This document shows, piece by piece, positions 1-7,335 of a DNA stretch of 42,515 nucleotides. Position 1 is the stretch's first letter, and the number at the start of each line of letters is the position of its first letter. Made by a program: the position numbers and the translations under genes. The stretch is from positions 1-42,515 of the forward strand of contig CALVYD010000014.1 of NCBI GenBank assembly GCA_944371995.1, in the 5' to 3' direction. Under the pieces are notes generated by a model. It had not been told where the DNA came from, ran no database searches, and saw only the letters and a program-made list of their open reading frames with translations. Source of the DNA: an uncultured Bacilli bacterium (lineage in GTDB: Bacteria; Bacillota_I; Bacilli_A; RF39; UBA660).

Positions 1-9
1 GGAGAGTAT

Positions 10-1287
10 ATGTTTGTAGATGAAGTGGAAATTCGAGTGGAAGCTGGAAATGGTGGAGATGGCTGTACTGCTTTTCGTCGTGAGAAGTTTGTTCCGTTAG
101 GAGGTCCCTATGGTGGTAATGGTGGACATGGCTCTGATATTATTTTTAAAGTTGATGAAGGACTCCATACTCTCCTAGATTTAAGATACCAAAAATTAAT
201 TAAAGGTAAAAAAGGAGAAAACGGACGTGGTAAAAATCAGCATGGAAAAGGAGCGGAACCTGTTGTTATTAAAGTGCCACAGGGAACTGTTGTAACTGAT
301 TTAGATACAGGATTGATTCTTGCTGATCTTTCTAAAGCTGGACAAGAAGAGGTAATTGCGAAAGGTGGACGAGGAGGTAGAGGTAATACTGCTTTTAAAA
401 CACAAACTAATACGGCACCAGATTATTCTGAAAATGGTGAAGAAGGCGAGAAGAAAAATTTAAAAGTAGAAGTAAAAATGTTAGCTGATGTAGGGTTAGT
501 AGGACTTCCTAGTGTTGGTAAGAGTACGATTATTTCTATGGTATCTAGGTCAAAGCCAAAAATTGCTGCTTATCACTTTACAACGTTACATCCTAATTTA
601 GGTGTTGTTAGGGCAAGTGATGGTAGAAGTTTTGTTATGGCAGATCTTCCAGGATTGATTGAAGGAGCTAGCAAAGGAGAAGGTCTTGGTGATAAGTTCT
701 TAAAACATATTGAAAGAACTAAGGTTATTGCTCATGTTATTGATATGAGTGCTAGTGAAGGAAGAGATCCTTATGATGACTATATCTTAATTAATAAAGA
801 ATTAGAAGCGTTTAATGAGAAATTAATTAAAAAGTCAAAAATTATTATTGCTAATAAGATGGATTTAGAACAGTCAAAAGAAAATTTAGAAAAATTTAAG
901 AAGCAAGTTGGAGATATTGAAATTTTTGAAGTTAGTGCAGCAACTAATACCGGACTTCAAAAAGTTGTAGATCGTCTTGCTGATTTAGTTGATGAAGCAC
1001 CAAATAATCCATTATATGATGATAGTCAAATTGAAAGTCATGTATTATATAAATTTAAGAAAGAAGAGCCATTTTTGATTACTAGAGATGATGATGGTAC
1101 CTGGGCAATTCAAGGTAAGGAAGTAGAGAGAATCTTTAAAATGACGAAGTTTTCCTCTGATGAAGCTGCTTATAAGTTTGCGAAAAAGTTAAGCAGAATG
1201 GGAATTGATCAAAAACTAGAAGAGTTAGGTGCAGAAGAAGGAGATCAAGTCAGAATATTAGATTTCTATTTTGATTATAGAAAATAG
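10..1287 (+). CDS. obgE: Obg family GTPase ObgE/CgtA
   Basis: This is the essential ribosome-associated GTPase that acts in late 50S subunit assembly and in stress control. The first ~158 residues are the glycine-rich Obg fold (many GGxGG turns such as GGPYGGNGGHGSD). The G domain follows, with the P-loop GLPSVGKS at about 165-172, DLPGLIEGAS as switch II and NKMD at 282-285. The last ~75 residues match the OCT domain that Gram-positive Obg proteins carry. The length of 425 residues is normal for the three-domain form. GGAGAG at bases 1-6 serves as the ribosome site, so the ATG start is secure. Identification is by family motifs and is firm. Confidence 0.97.
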   Translation: MFVDEVEIRVEAGNGGDGCTAFRREKFVPLGGPYGGNGGHGSDIIFKVDEGLHTLLDLRYQKLIKGKKGENGRGKNQHGKGAEPVVIKVPQGTVVTDLDTGLILADLSKAGQEEVIAKGGRGGRGNTAFKTQTNTAPDYSENGEEGEKKNLKVEVKMLADVGLVGLPSVGKSTIISMVSRSKPKIAAYHFTTLHPNLGVVRASDGRSFVMADLPGLIEGASKGEGLGDKFLKHIERTKVIAHVIDMSASEGRDPYDDYILINKELEAFNEKLIKKSKIIIANKMDLEQSKENLEKFKKQVGDIEIFEVSAATNTGLQKVVDRLADLVDEAPNNPLYDDSQIESHVLYKFKKEEPFLITRDDDGTWAIQGKEVERIFKMTKFSSDEAAYKFAKKLSRMGIDQKLEELGAEEGDQVRILDFYFDYRK

Positions 1288-1313
1288 TATATACACGTAA
1301 AAGTAGGAAAATT

Positions 1314-1335
1314 ATGGAATTAGAACAATTGTGAA
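1314..1335 (+). other. Displaced start and frameshift of the 1423-1920 gene
   Basis: A ribosome site (GTAGGAAA, 1302-1309) precedes an ATG at 1314 that encodes MELEQL and then stops at a TGA. One base out of frame, the downstream reading frame is open from 1324 and reads NNCETEKFTERVTGINNWIK before reaching the ATG at 1423. The natural reading is that the real gene starts at 1314 and lost one base near 1328-1335. It could be a true mutation or a consensus error. The TTG TGA context does not look like a known programmed +1 slip site. Confidence 0.55.
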
Positions 1336-1422
1336 ACAGAAAAATTTACAGAAAGAGTAACAGGAATTAATAATTGGATTAAATCAAATCCACAAGTAAC
1401 AGATCCTAATGTATATGAAATT

Positions 1423-1920
1423 ATGGATTGTAATGTTAGTTTAGCTGAAGTGTTTAGTGAATATGCAAAAATAGATAATTCAAGAGTGTTATCAAATGTA
1501 GCCGGCAATCATCCAGAAATAGAGTCATGTTATTTGGAAGTAGTGGAAATGGATTCCTTACGTGATACAATGCATCAGCCTTTTTTTCAAAGCAAAGAAG
1601 CTAATGATTTATATTGTGCAATAAAGAGAAGTCAACTTTCTATGGATTATGATATTCCTACCAATCCGGAAACAAGAAGAATAAAAAAAGAATTACTATG
1701 TAAAAGTATGAGTGTACCATTTTATATTTGGCAAGTACAGCGTACAGAACCAGAATATCAATATGATGATGTTACAGCAGTTAATGGTATGATGGCCATG
1801 TTAGATATTTATAAATCAGAAGGAAATACTCAATTTGTACCAGAAATAGAAGCGTTATTTGGTGTTATCGAGAAGAATTATAAGTATAATAAGAGCAAAA
1901 ATGCTGAAAAGCATGCCTAA
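1423..1920 (+). CDS. Hypothetical protein, probably 5'-frameshifted
   Basis: I do not recognise this 165-residue acidic, soluble protein; it has no signal peptide or membrane segment. The ATG at 1423 has no convincing ribosome site and the frame is open about 100 bases further upstream, so the annotated start is probably internal. A well-placed start at 1314 lies in a different frame (see the entry at 1314-1335). The intact product would be about 201 residues. The gene ends inside a hairpin terminator, so it is likely the last gene after obgE. Coding potential looks real because the open frame continues the base composition of its neighbours. Confidence 0.6.
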   Translation: MDCNVSLAEVFSEYAKIDNSRVLSNVAGNHPEIESCYLEVVEMDSLRDTMHQPFFQSKEANDLYCAIKRSQLSMDYDIPTNPETRRIKKELLCKSMSVPFYIWQVQRTEPEYQYDDVTAVNGMMAMLDIYKSEGNTQFVPEIEALFGVIEKNYKYNKSKNAEKHA

Positions 1921-1933
1921 ATGGCATGTTTTT
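1912..1933 (+). terminator. Rho-independent terminator overlapping a stop codon
   Basis: A perfect 6-bp stem CATGCC/GGCATG with a 5-base loop (TAAAT, containing the stop codon of the preceding gene) is followed by a run of T. Confidence 0.8.
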
Positions 1934-1935
1934 CT

Positions 1936-1963
1936 TTGCAATTACATAAATTGATAGTATAAT
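1936..1963 (+). promoter_or_regulatory. Sigma-A type promoter for the 1994 gene
   Basis: TTGCAA (1936-1941) and TATAAT (1958-1963) are 16 bases apart, just after a terminator and 30 bases before the next ATG. Confidence 0.6.
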
Positions 1964-1993
1964 GTATCTATTAGTTAACAAAGAGGAATAGTT

Positions 1994-2680
1994 ATGATAA
2001 GAGAAGATATTACAACTGTTAGAATATTTTATCAAATAGATAAGTTTTTAAGAGAGCATGCTAAAGATTACACGTTGGAGGAAAAAGAGTTTATTCTGAA
2101 AAACTGTGCCTGGGGACAGAAATCTTCATTAGTGCCAGATATGTTACGACAGATATATGATGAATTAGGGTTTTTAGATTCTGAAAGAAATATTTATGAT
2201 GGTTTTGTAGATTTGTTAGAAGAGAATTTTGATATTGATAGAAATATCGTAGAAATAGGTGGAGGAAAGATTCCTTCTTTGGCGAAAAAGATAGCTCTTC
2301 GTCAGATGCATGGAACGATTACTGTTTATGATGATAAGTTAATTACAACAGATTCTAATTTACCTAATTTATCGTTAAAAAAAAGGAGATTACAAGCAGA
2401 TGAATTGCTGAATGCTGATATGATTATCGGATTTATGCCTTGTGATGGAACACAGACAGCAATTGATTTAGCAAAGCGTAATCGTATTGATTTTATGATT
2501 GCTCTTTGTGAAGGTTCTTGTCAAAATGAAATGCCAGCATTTATGAATGATGATTGGGAAAATAGTATGATATATGAAGCTAGAAAAGCGGTAAGAGACG
2601 GACATCTTGGTGAATTAAAAAAAGTAAAAATGGCAAAGAAATATCAAAATCCTTATCCTGTTATTTATAATCAAAGATAG
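1994..2680 (+). CDS. Hypothetical Rossmann-fold protein, methyltransferase-like
   Basis: This 228-residue soluble protein of uncertain function has one clear landmark, IVEIGGGKIP at about 85-94, which resembles the glycine-rich motif I of Rossmann methyltransferases. It is followed by a strand ending in TVYDDK (~110-115), where such enzymes place the acidic cofactor residue, and by ADMIIGFMPCDGT (~141-153). I see no further catalytic signature, so substrate and reaction are unknown. It has its own promoter and terminator and appears monocistronic. The GAGGAA ribosome site upstream supports the start. Confidence 0.75.
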   Translation: MIREDITTVRIFYQIDKFLREHAKDYTLEEKEFILKNCAWGQKSSLVPDMLRQIYDELGFLDSERNIYDGFVDLLEENFDIDRNIVEIGGGKIPSLAKKIALRQMHGTITVYDDKLITTDSNLPNLSLKKRRLQADELLNADMIIGFMPCDGTQTAIDLAKRNRIDFMIALCEGSCQNEMPAFMNDDWENSMIYEARKAVRDGHLGELKKVKMAKKYQNPYPVIYNQR

Positions 2681-2701
2681 TTACCAAGCGTAACTTTTTT
2701 T
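2680..2701 (+). terminator. Rho-independent terminator
   Basis: The hairpin GTTAC-caagc-GTAAC begins at the last base of the stop codon of the preceding gene and is followed by seven T. Confidence 0.65.
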
Positions 2702-2703
2702 GA

Positions 2704-2733
2704 TTGTCATTATATCTTGTTTTGTGTTATATT
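2704..2733 (+). promoter_or_regulatory. Sigma-A type promoter for the 2772/2896 pair
   Basis: TTGTCA (2704-2709) and TATATT (2728-2733) have an 18-base spacer. Each hexamer matches consensus at five of six positions. Confidence 0.5.
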
Positions 2734-2771
2734 GTTGTTATATGGTAAGAAGATTGAAGTAGGAGGAGTAT

Positions 2772-2933
2772 ATGAATTTTCAAATAACACTGGAAGAAAA
2801 ATTAGAAGTATTAAAAAAATTATATGAAGATGAACAAGATGATGAGATGCGTAAAATTATTTTATATCAAATTAGGGAAACTGAGGATTTAATTCATGTT
2901 AGAGACGAATTGGAAAAAAGAACTATTAACTGA
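2772..2933 (+). CDS. 53-residue mini-protein overlapping the metalloprotease-like gene
   Basis: A strong ribosome site (AGGAGGAG, 2761-2768) lies just upstream of this ATG. The frame runs 53 codons to TGA at 2931 and encodes a highly charged, probably helical peptide (MNFQITLEEKLEVLKKLYED...). It overlaps the next gene by 38 bases. The next gene has a poorer ribosome site of its own, so coupled translation is plausible. I recognise no family. The strong translation signal and gene-like composition make it more likely real than not. Confidence 0.6.
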   Translation: MNFQITLEEKLEVLKKLYEDEQDDEMRKIILYQIRETEDLIHVRDELEKRTIN

Positions 2934-4116
2934 GCAACAAAAAGTTGCAAAAGACTGCATATGTCCTACTTGTGGTGGTAATGCTTCTAATCAAACCTTG
3001 GATTGTAACTATTGTGGTAATGAAAATTTAGCGTTCAAAAAAGATATAGAAAGAATAACAGACGTTTTAGGTAATCTTAGTGAGGAACAGTTAAAGGATC
3101 CCTTTGTTATGATAAGTTTACTGAAATTGGGTGAGTATAGTTCACTAGTTTCTGATTTATCTATGGAGGATATTAATAAGGAATACTTGTCTTGGTCCGA
3201 AACGATAATTGATAAGTTAATTAGTGCAAAAGAGCTAACTGTTGTAGATCAAGAAGCGCTTATTAATTTGTTTGGCAATGGAGATTTTTATCAAAATGAG
3301 AAAGCTTCTGTTATGCAAAATCTAGTTATTGCTAATACTGCTAGACAGGCTGTACATTATTCACCAGAGTTAGTGTATGGTGCACTGCAACAATGTTTTT
3401 GTCAGCTTATTAAATTGAATGTAAAAGAGGCTACCATGGAGAAGAAAAAATTAGAAGAAGGTACTGCGGGAGAAGCTCAGTCTTATATTGCTCGTATTGA
3501 TGAAAAAAATTTTGATGATTTTATGCAGCATGGCGGTACTTTTATTTTAAATACTCTTGGTCATGAGGCACGTCATATATATCAAAACTATAAACGGTAT
3601 CATAGTATTGTAGAAGATAGGAATGACTTAATTATGTTTTATGAAAGTATTGTTAGAAGTAAGAAGCCAGAAATATATGACGATAATTATCTTAATATGT
3701 TAGTAGAAATTGATGCCAGAGTGTATGGTGCTATTATTGAACAGCAATTTTTGAAAACTATGTTTGGAGTTTCGGTTGAGAGCATTAAAAGAGAATATGA
3801 AGCGGACTATGCCTTGCTTACTAATCATGATACTATGCGAGTAATTGATGATAAAAAAGTTCATTTGGAAGAGGAAGTCTTGTCTTCTTTAAATGAAGAT
3901 CCTGAATTATATGATAAATGGTCACAATTTCATTATGAATTTGTAAAAGATAATGGTTGTATACGCTTTAAGACTACAAGTGAACTTATAGATGACTGTC
4001 TTTATAATAGTGACTCAGCAAAAAACAATTTGTATTATGCATTAATTGATAATAGTAGGAAAAGGGATATGGCCATGGAAAGTAGGCAGCAAATGTCTTC
4101 TAGTGTTACAATGTAG
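2896..4116 (+). CDS. Putative zincin-like protein with N-terminal zinc ribbon
   Basis: I do not recognise a named family for this 406-residue protein. Two metal-binding patterns are visible. Near the N-terminus, CPTC (23-26) and CNYC (37-40) form a typical four-cysteine zinc ribbon. In the middle, LGHEARHIYQ places HEARH at 223-227, the HExxH motif of zinc metallopeptidases. About 44 residues on, LVEIDARVYG (269-278) offers Glu271 or Asp273 as a third ligand, as in gluzincins. No signal peptide or membrane segment is seen, so it is probably cytoplasmic. The start overlaps the 53-codon mini-gene in another frame. Peptidase activity is inferred from the motif only. Confidence 0.7.
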   Translation: MLETNWKKELLTEQQKVAKDCICPTCGGNASNQTLDCNYCGNENLAFKKDIERITDVLGNLSEEQLKDPFVMISLLKLGEYSSLVSDLSMEDINKEYLSWSETIIDKLISAKELTVVDQEALINLFGNGDFYQNEKASVMQNLVIANTARQAVHYSPELVYGALQQCFCQLIKLNVKEATMEKKKLEEGTAGEAQSYIARIDEKNFDDFMQHGGTFILNTLGHEARHIYQNYKRYHSIVEDRNDLIMFYESIVRSKKPEIYDDNYLNMLVEIDARVYGAIIEQQFLKTMFGVSVESIKREYEADYALLTNHDTMRVIDDKKVHLEEEVLSSLNEDPELYDKWSQFHYEFVKDNGCIRFKTTSELIDDCLYNSDSAKNNLYYALIDNSRKRDMAMESRQQMSSSVTM

Positions 4117-4128
4117 ACTAAGAAAGGA

Positions 4129-4157
4129 TTGCAGAAGTTTTCATTTTGAGCTATAAT
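4129..4157 (+). promoter_or_regulatory. Sigma-A type promoter for the HPt-receiver gene
   Basis: TTGCAG (4129-4134) and TATAAT (4152-4157) are separated by 17 bases, 32 bases before the ATG at 4190. Confidence 0.65.
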
Positions 4158-4189
4158 CAAATTAAAAGAAAGTAGAAGAGGATGGAAAT

Positions 4190-5038
4190 ATGTTGAATGT
4201 TGATTTTTTAAAAGAAAATGGTGTAGATGTTGATAAAAGTTTAGAATTATTTGGAGATATGCAAACATATAATGATACTGTTGGAGAATTTTTACTGGGT
4301 GTATCACAAAAAATACCAAAACTTGAAGAGTATAAAAATGCAAAAGATATGAACAATTATGCCATATATGTTCATTCTTTGAAAAGTGATGCTAGATATT
4401 TCGGGTTTACTAAATTAGCAGAACTTGCATATAACCAAGAGATGAAAAGTAAAGCAGGAGATGTATATTATATTTATGATACTTATGACGAATTAATGAG
4501 TGAGGTAGATAGATTAACTCATGTAGTAAAACAGTATTTAGGTAAAGAAGCAGTAGGCAGTGGTGGAGAAGATGATATAAATGAAAGTCTTGAAAAAACA
4601 GAATTATTAGGAGAAAAAGCAGAGGATGTATCGTTAGGGGAAGTTTATAACGAACCTACGATATTGGTAGCAGATGATTCTAATATCGTTAGAAATTTTG
4701 TTAGTAGAATCTTTAGTGATACCTATAAAGTTGGTGTTGCTAAAGACGGAAAAGAAGCATTGGATATTATTAAAGCAAATCAAGGTAATGATAGTATAAA
4801 AGCTATTCTTTTAGATTTAAATATGCCTGAAGTTGACGGGTTTGCAGTATTAGATTATATGAAGAAAAATAAATTATTTACTAAAATGCCAGTGTCAATT
4901 ATTTCCGGGGATTCATCTAAAGAAACTATCGATAAAGCTTTTACTTATCAAATTGTAGATATGATAAAAAAGCCTTTTAATGATATTGATATTAAAAGAG
5001 TAGTTGAAAGAACAATTTATTTTAAAGAAATGAACTAA
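4190..5038 (+). CDS. HPt domain-response receiver fusion protein
   Basis: This 282-residue phosphorelay protein has two domains. Residues ~1-118 form a helical HPt domain with YVHSLKSDARYFG at 60-72, where His62 would be the phosphorylated histidine. After an acidic linker (~119-153), residues ~156-280 form a CheY-like receiver. The acidic pocket is DD at 162-163, the phospho-acceptor is Asp209 in LLDLNMPEVDG, Ser239 is the switch residue and Lys261 is in the KPF motif. There is no DNA-binding or enzymatic output domain and no histidine kinase beside it. It probably relays phosphate between partners encoded elsewhere. It has its own promoter and terminator. Confidence 0.88.
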   Translation: MLNVDFLKENGVDVDKSLELFGDMQTYNDTVGEFLLGVSQKIPKLEEYKNAKDMNNYAIYVHSLKSDARYFGFTKLAELAYNQEMKSKAGDVYYIYDTYDELMSEVDRLTHVVKQYLGKEAVGSGGEDDINESLEKTELLGEKAEDVSLGEVYNEPTILVADDSNIVRNFVSRIFSDTYKVGVAKDGKEALDIIKANQGNDSIKAILLDLNMPEVDGFAVLDYMKKNKLFTKMPVSIISGDSSKETIDKAFTYQIVDMIKKPFNDIDIKRVVERTIYFKEMN

Positions 5039-5065
5039 AAAAAGGAAATTAGTTTTCCTTTTTTT
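5037..5065. terminator. Bidirectional terminator between converging genes
   Basis: An A-rich/T-rich stem (AAAAAAAGGAAA paired with TTTCCTTTTTTT, loop near TTAGT) overlaps the end of the + gene and the stop codon of the minus-strand sspI gene. It gives a U-tract in both directions. Confidence 0.7.
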
Positions 5066-5285
5066 CATCCTCTAATCCTTTTTCTACTCGTTTTTTTATA
5101 ATTTCTACTAATTGATTTTTTAGTTCTTGATCTGCATTTTCCCAGATGATTTCTAAAAAGACACCTAGGCCTGGTAGTGTAACCTCGTCTTGAGAAGCAA
5201 CAGATTCATCAATTGCTCTTTTTAAAGTGTCGTAATTATCTCCTTTAAAGTTATTAATAATATGTTCTCTTATACTTAAGTTCAT
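5049..5285 (-). CDS. sspI: Small acid-soluble spore protein SspI
   Basis: This 78-residue protein matches the SspI family of minor small acid-soluble spore proteins, which are made in the forespore. The conserved core LPGLGVFLEIIW (residues ~38-49) and the N-terminal MNLSIR followed by an NxxG motif are typical; the Bacillus protein is about 70 residues. It is the only clear minus-strand gene in the window. AGGAGGGA (5291-5298, minus strand) is its ribosome site and a sigma-G-like promoter lies just upstream. Its presence indicates an endospore-forming organism. The C-terminal tail is slightly longer and more charged than usual. Confidence 0.9.
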   Translation of the reverse strand: MNLSIREHIINNFKGDNYDTLKRAIDESVASQDEVTLPGLGVFLEIIWENADQELKNQLVEIIKKRVEKGLEDEKKEN

Positions 5286-5303
5286 GTTTTTCCCTCCTAA
5301 CAG

Positions 5304-5333
5304 TAGTATGAATAAATCATTTAAAAATATACA
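5304..5333 (-). promoter_or_regulatory. Sigma-G-like forespore promoter of sspI
   Basis: Read on the minus strand, TGTATA (5328-5333) is followed after 17 bases by CATACTA (5304-5310). This fits the known sigma-G pattern of GYATR and CATNNTA. The position, 19 bases before the sspI start codon, is appropriate. Confidence 0.75.
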
Positions 5334-5416
5334 TATTTTACAAAATAAAATATTTAGTTTATTAATCTAGTACTTTAATTAGAAAATTATGATATAGGAG
5401 AAAAGAATATAAGAGT

Positions 5417-5440
5417 AAAGAAAGGAAACTTTCTTTTCTT
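5417..5440 (+). other. GAAA-loop hairpin in the sspI/5474 intergenic region
   Basis: AAAGAAAG-GAAA-CTTTCTTT is a perfect 8-bp stem followed by a T-rich stretch. It lies between two divergent genes and follows no + strand gene, so it is not an obvious terminator. It may shield one promoter from the other or lie upstream of the 5474 promoter. Confidence 0.4.
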
Positions 5441-5473
5441 TTCATTTTATAGTAAAATATTCTTGGTGGTACT

Positions 5474-6112
5474 ATGAAACTTCAAATTGATAATCAGGTT
5501 TATTCAATAGAGATTGAGAGAAAAAGAGGTAATAAAAATACTTATATTAGAGTAAAAAAAGATATGACTATCAAAGTTACTACTAATTATTTTACTAGTG
5601 ATAAGTCTATTGCTAAATTGATAGAAGAAAATACTAATAAAATAAAAAAAATGCTTGATAGTCAAAAAATAAAGAATGAAAATAATACAGGTTTCTTTTA
5701 TCTAGGTAAAAAGTATGATATTGTATATGTAGAATACTGTGATATTTCTTTTGGAGAAAGTAAAGTATTCTTAAATAAAAAAATGAATATTGATGACTGG
5801 TATAAAAAGCAAGCTAAAGTAATTTTTAAAGATCACCTAGATCAGATATATCACCGATTTTCTAAAAGAATTCCTTATCCTGATTTAAAGATTAGAAAGA
5901 TGACTACTCGCTGGGGAGTATGTAATGTAAAAACAAAAACAATTACTTTAAATTTAGAATTAATGAAGAGAGATTTAAAATATTTAGATTATGTTATTGT
6001 ACATGAATTATCTCATTTAATTTATGCTAATCATTCTACTAAGTTTTGGTCTTTAGTAGAAGAAAATATGCCAGATTATAAGAAATATAGAAAGGAAATG
6101 AAGGAGTTTTAA
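5474..6112 (+). CDS. YgjP-like M48-type metallopeptidase domain protein
   Basis: This 212-residue protein belongs to the YgjP/DUF45 family of zinc metallopeptidase-like proteins. HELSH at 177-181 plus His187 six residues further give the HExxH-x5-H zinc site. The preceding motif KMTTRWGVCN (~142-151) is the family hallmark, usually R-M-x-T-R-W-G-S-C. No signal sequence is present, so it is cytoplasmic. Family function is not settled; a UTP-hydrolysing activity has been reported for E. coli YgjP. The last base of the stop codon is the first base of the next ATG, so the two genes are probably co-translated. Confidence 0.9.
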   Translation: MKLQIDNQVYSIEIERKRGNKNTYIRVKKDMTIKVTTNYFTSDKSIAKLIEENTNKIKKMLDSQKIKNENNTGFFYLGKKYDIVYVEYCDISFGESKVFLNKKMNIDDWYKKQAKVIFKDHLDQIYHRFSKRIPYPDLKIRKMTTRWGVCNVKTKTITLNLELMKRDLKYLDYVIVHELSHLIYANHSTKFWSLVEENMPDYKKYRKEMKEF

Positions 6113-6846
6113 TGGTAATTACAAGTTTAGATAATGAAAAAGTAAAAAAATATACAAAATTAAAAAAGAAAAAATATCGTGATGAGTATGGAGAGTTTAT
6201 TGTAGAGGGTATGCATCTAGTACTAGAAGCTTTTAAAAGTGGTATTATTGAAGAATTGATTATGGAAGAAAATCAAGCTTTGCCACTACCTTGTCCTTAT
6301 GTTTATGTAACAAGAGAGATTATTTATAAGATATCTGAGGTGGATACTCCTGCTAGTGTTATGGCTTTATGTCGGAAGTTGCCTGATAGGGATTTGGTTG
6401 GTTCTAAGTTTTTAATATTAGATGAAGTACAAGATCCAGGAAATGTAGGAACGATTATTAGAAGTGCGAAAGCATTTGATATTGATACGGTTATTTTATC
6501 TGAAAATTCTGTTGATATTTATAATTCTAAAGTAGTAAGAGCAACTCAGGGAATGTTATTTCATTTGAATGTTATTAGTAGAAAGATTGATAAAGTGTTA
6601 GATTTGTTGCATGATAAAGAAATACCTATTTATGGAAGTAGTGTTGATTATGGAATGAATGTGTGTGATTTAGGAGAAAAAGATCGAAAGAAGTTTGCTT
6701 TAATTGTTGGTAATGAAGGAAATGGTCTTCGTTCTACGACACTAGATAAATGTGATAAGAGATTATATATACAAATGAATGAGAAAGTAGAAAGTTTGAA
6801 TGTTGCGGTTGCTGCAAGTATTCTACTATATGAGATGGATAAATAA
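6112..6846 (+). CDS. TrmH/SpoU family RNA 2'-O-methyltransferase
   Basis: This 244-residue enzyme of the SPOUT superfamily transfers methyl from S-adenosylmethionine to a ribose 2'-OH in tRNA or rRNA. The N-terminal ~90 residues resemble the L30e-like substrate-binding domain, with YRDEYGEFIVEGMHLVLEA. The catalytic knot shows motif 1, DPGNVGTIIRSAKAF; motif 2, LIVGNEGNGL; and motif 3, ESLNVAVAASILLYEM. The exact target base cannot be told from sequence; RlmB-like 23S methylases are close relatives. It sits directly before rimM with a one-base gap, in an RNA-maturation gene group. Confidence 0.92.
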   Translation: MVITSLDNEKVKKYTKLKKKKYRDEYGEFIVEGMHLVLEAFKSGIIEELIMEENQALPLPCPYVYVTREIIYKISEVDTPASVMALCRKLPDRDLVGSKFLILDEVQDPGNVGTIIRSAKAFDIDTVILSENSVDIYNSKVVRATQGMLFHLNVISRKIDKVLDLLHDKEIPIYGSSVDYGMNVCDLGEKDRKKFALIVGNEGNGLRSTTLDKCDKRLYIQMNEKVESLNVAVAASILLYEMDK

Positions 6847-6847
6847 T

Positions 6848-7327
6848 ATGGAAAAGATATATTTAGGTAGAATTGTATCTACCCATGGGATTAAAGGTGA
6901 ACTAAAAATTAAAAGTTCTTTTCCATATAAAGAGAAAGCTTTTAGGATAGGTAATAAAGTATTGATTGATGATAAGTCATATGAGATTAAGTCTTACCGA
7001 GTACATAAGATGTTTGATATGGTAACGCTAGATGATTATCATGATATTAATGAAGTTTTATTTTTATTAAAAAAGAAGGTCTATATTGATAAAGATGAGT
7101 TGTTATTAGATGATGATGAAGTGTTAGATGAAGAGTTGATGACATTCCAAGTCTTGACAACTTCTGGAAAAAAAGGAATAATAAAAGAATTATTTCTTGC
7201 AAGTCCTACAAATAAGATTATGAGAGTACAATTAGATAAGGAAATATTAGTTCCTTTAAACTCGCCTTTGGTAAAAATTGATACTAAGAAAAAAGAAATT
7301 TTGATTGATCAGATGTTAGAGATGTAG
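6848..7327 (+). CDS. rimM: Ribosome maturation factor RimM
   Basis: RimM binds ribosomal protein S19 and helps mature the 30S head. The 159-residue product begins [20 protein letters not shown], the canonical RimM opening with the GxIxxxHGIKGE motif. The C-terminal PRC-barrel shows [12 protein letters not shown]-like sequence near residues 134-145. I chose the ATG at 6848 over an upstream open frame at 6800 because the homologous N-terminus begins there and the upstream part overlaps the methyltransferase gene. trmD follows eight bases later, the usual bacterial pairing. Confidence 0.95.
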   Translation: MEKIYLGRIVSTHGIKGELKIKSSFPYKEKAFRIGNKVLIDDKSYEIKSYRVHKMFDMVTLDDYHDINEVLFLLKKKVYIDKDELLLDDDEVLDEELMTFQVLTTSGKKGIIKELFLASPTNKIMRVQLDKEILVPLNSPLVKIDTKKKEILIDQMLEM

Positions 7328-7335
7328 GTGATATA

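Noticed and set aside
1314-1335. Programmed +1 frameshift like that of release factor 2
   Set aside because: The codon before TGA is TTG and does not re-pair well one base on, and no upstream Shine-Dalgarno-like stimulator is placed at the right distance.
4035-4356. Long minus-strand open frames over the end of the HExxH gene and the start of the HPt gene
   Set aside because: They lie opposite well-supported genes, lack ribosome sites and have compositions typical of antisense shadow frames.
5417-5440. Terminator for a + strand gene
   Set aside because: No + strand gene ends upstream; the nearest gene to the left is transcribed away from it, so I left it as a hairpin of unknown role.
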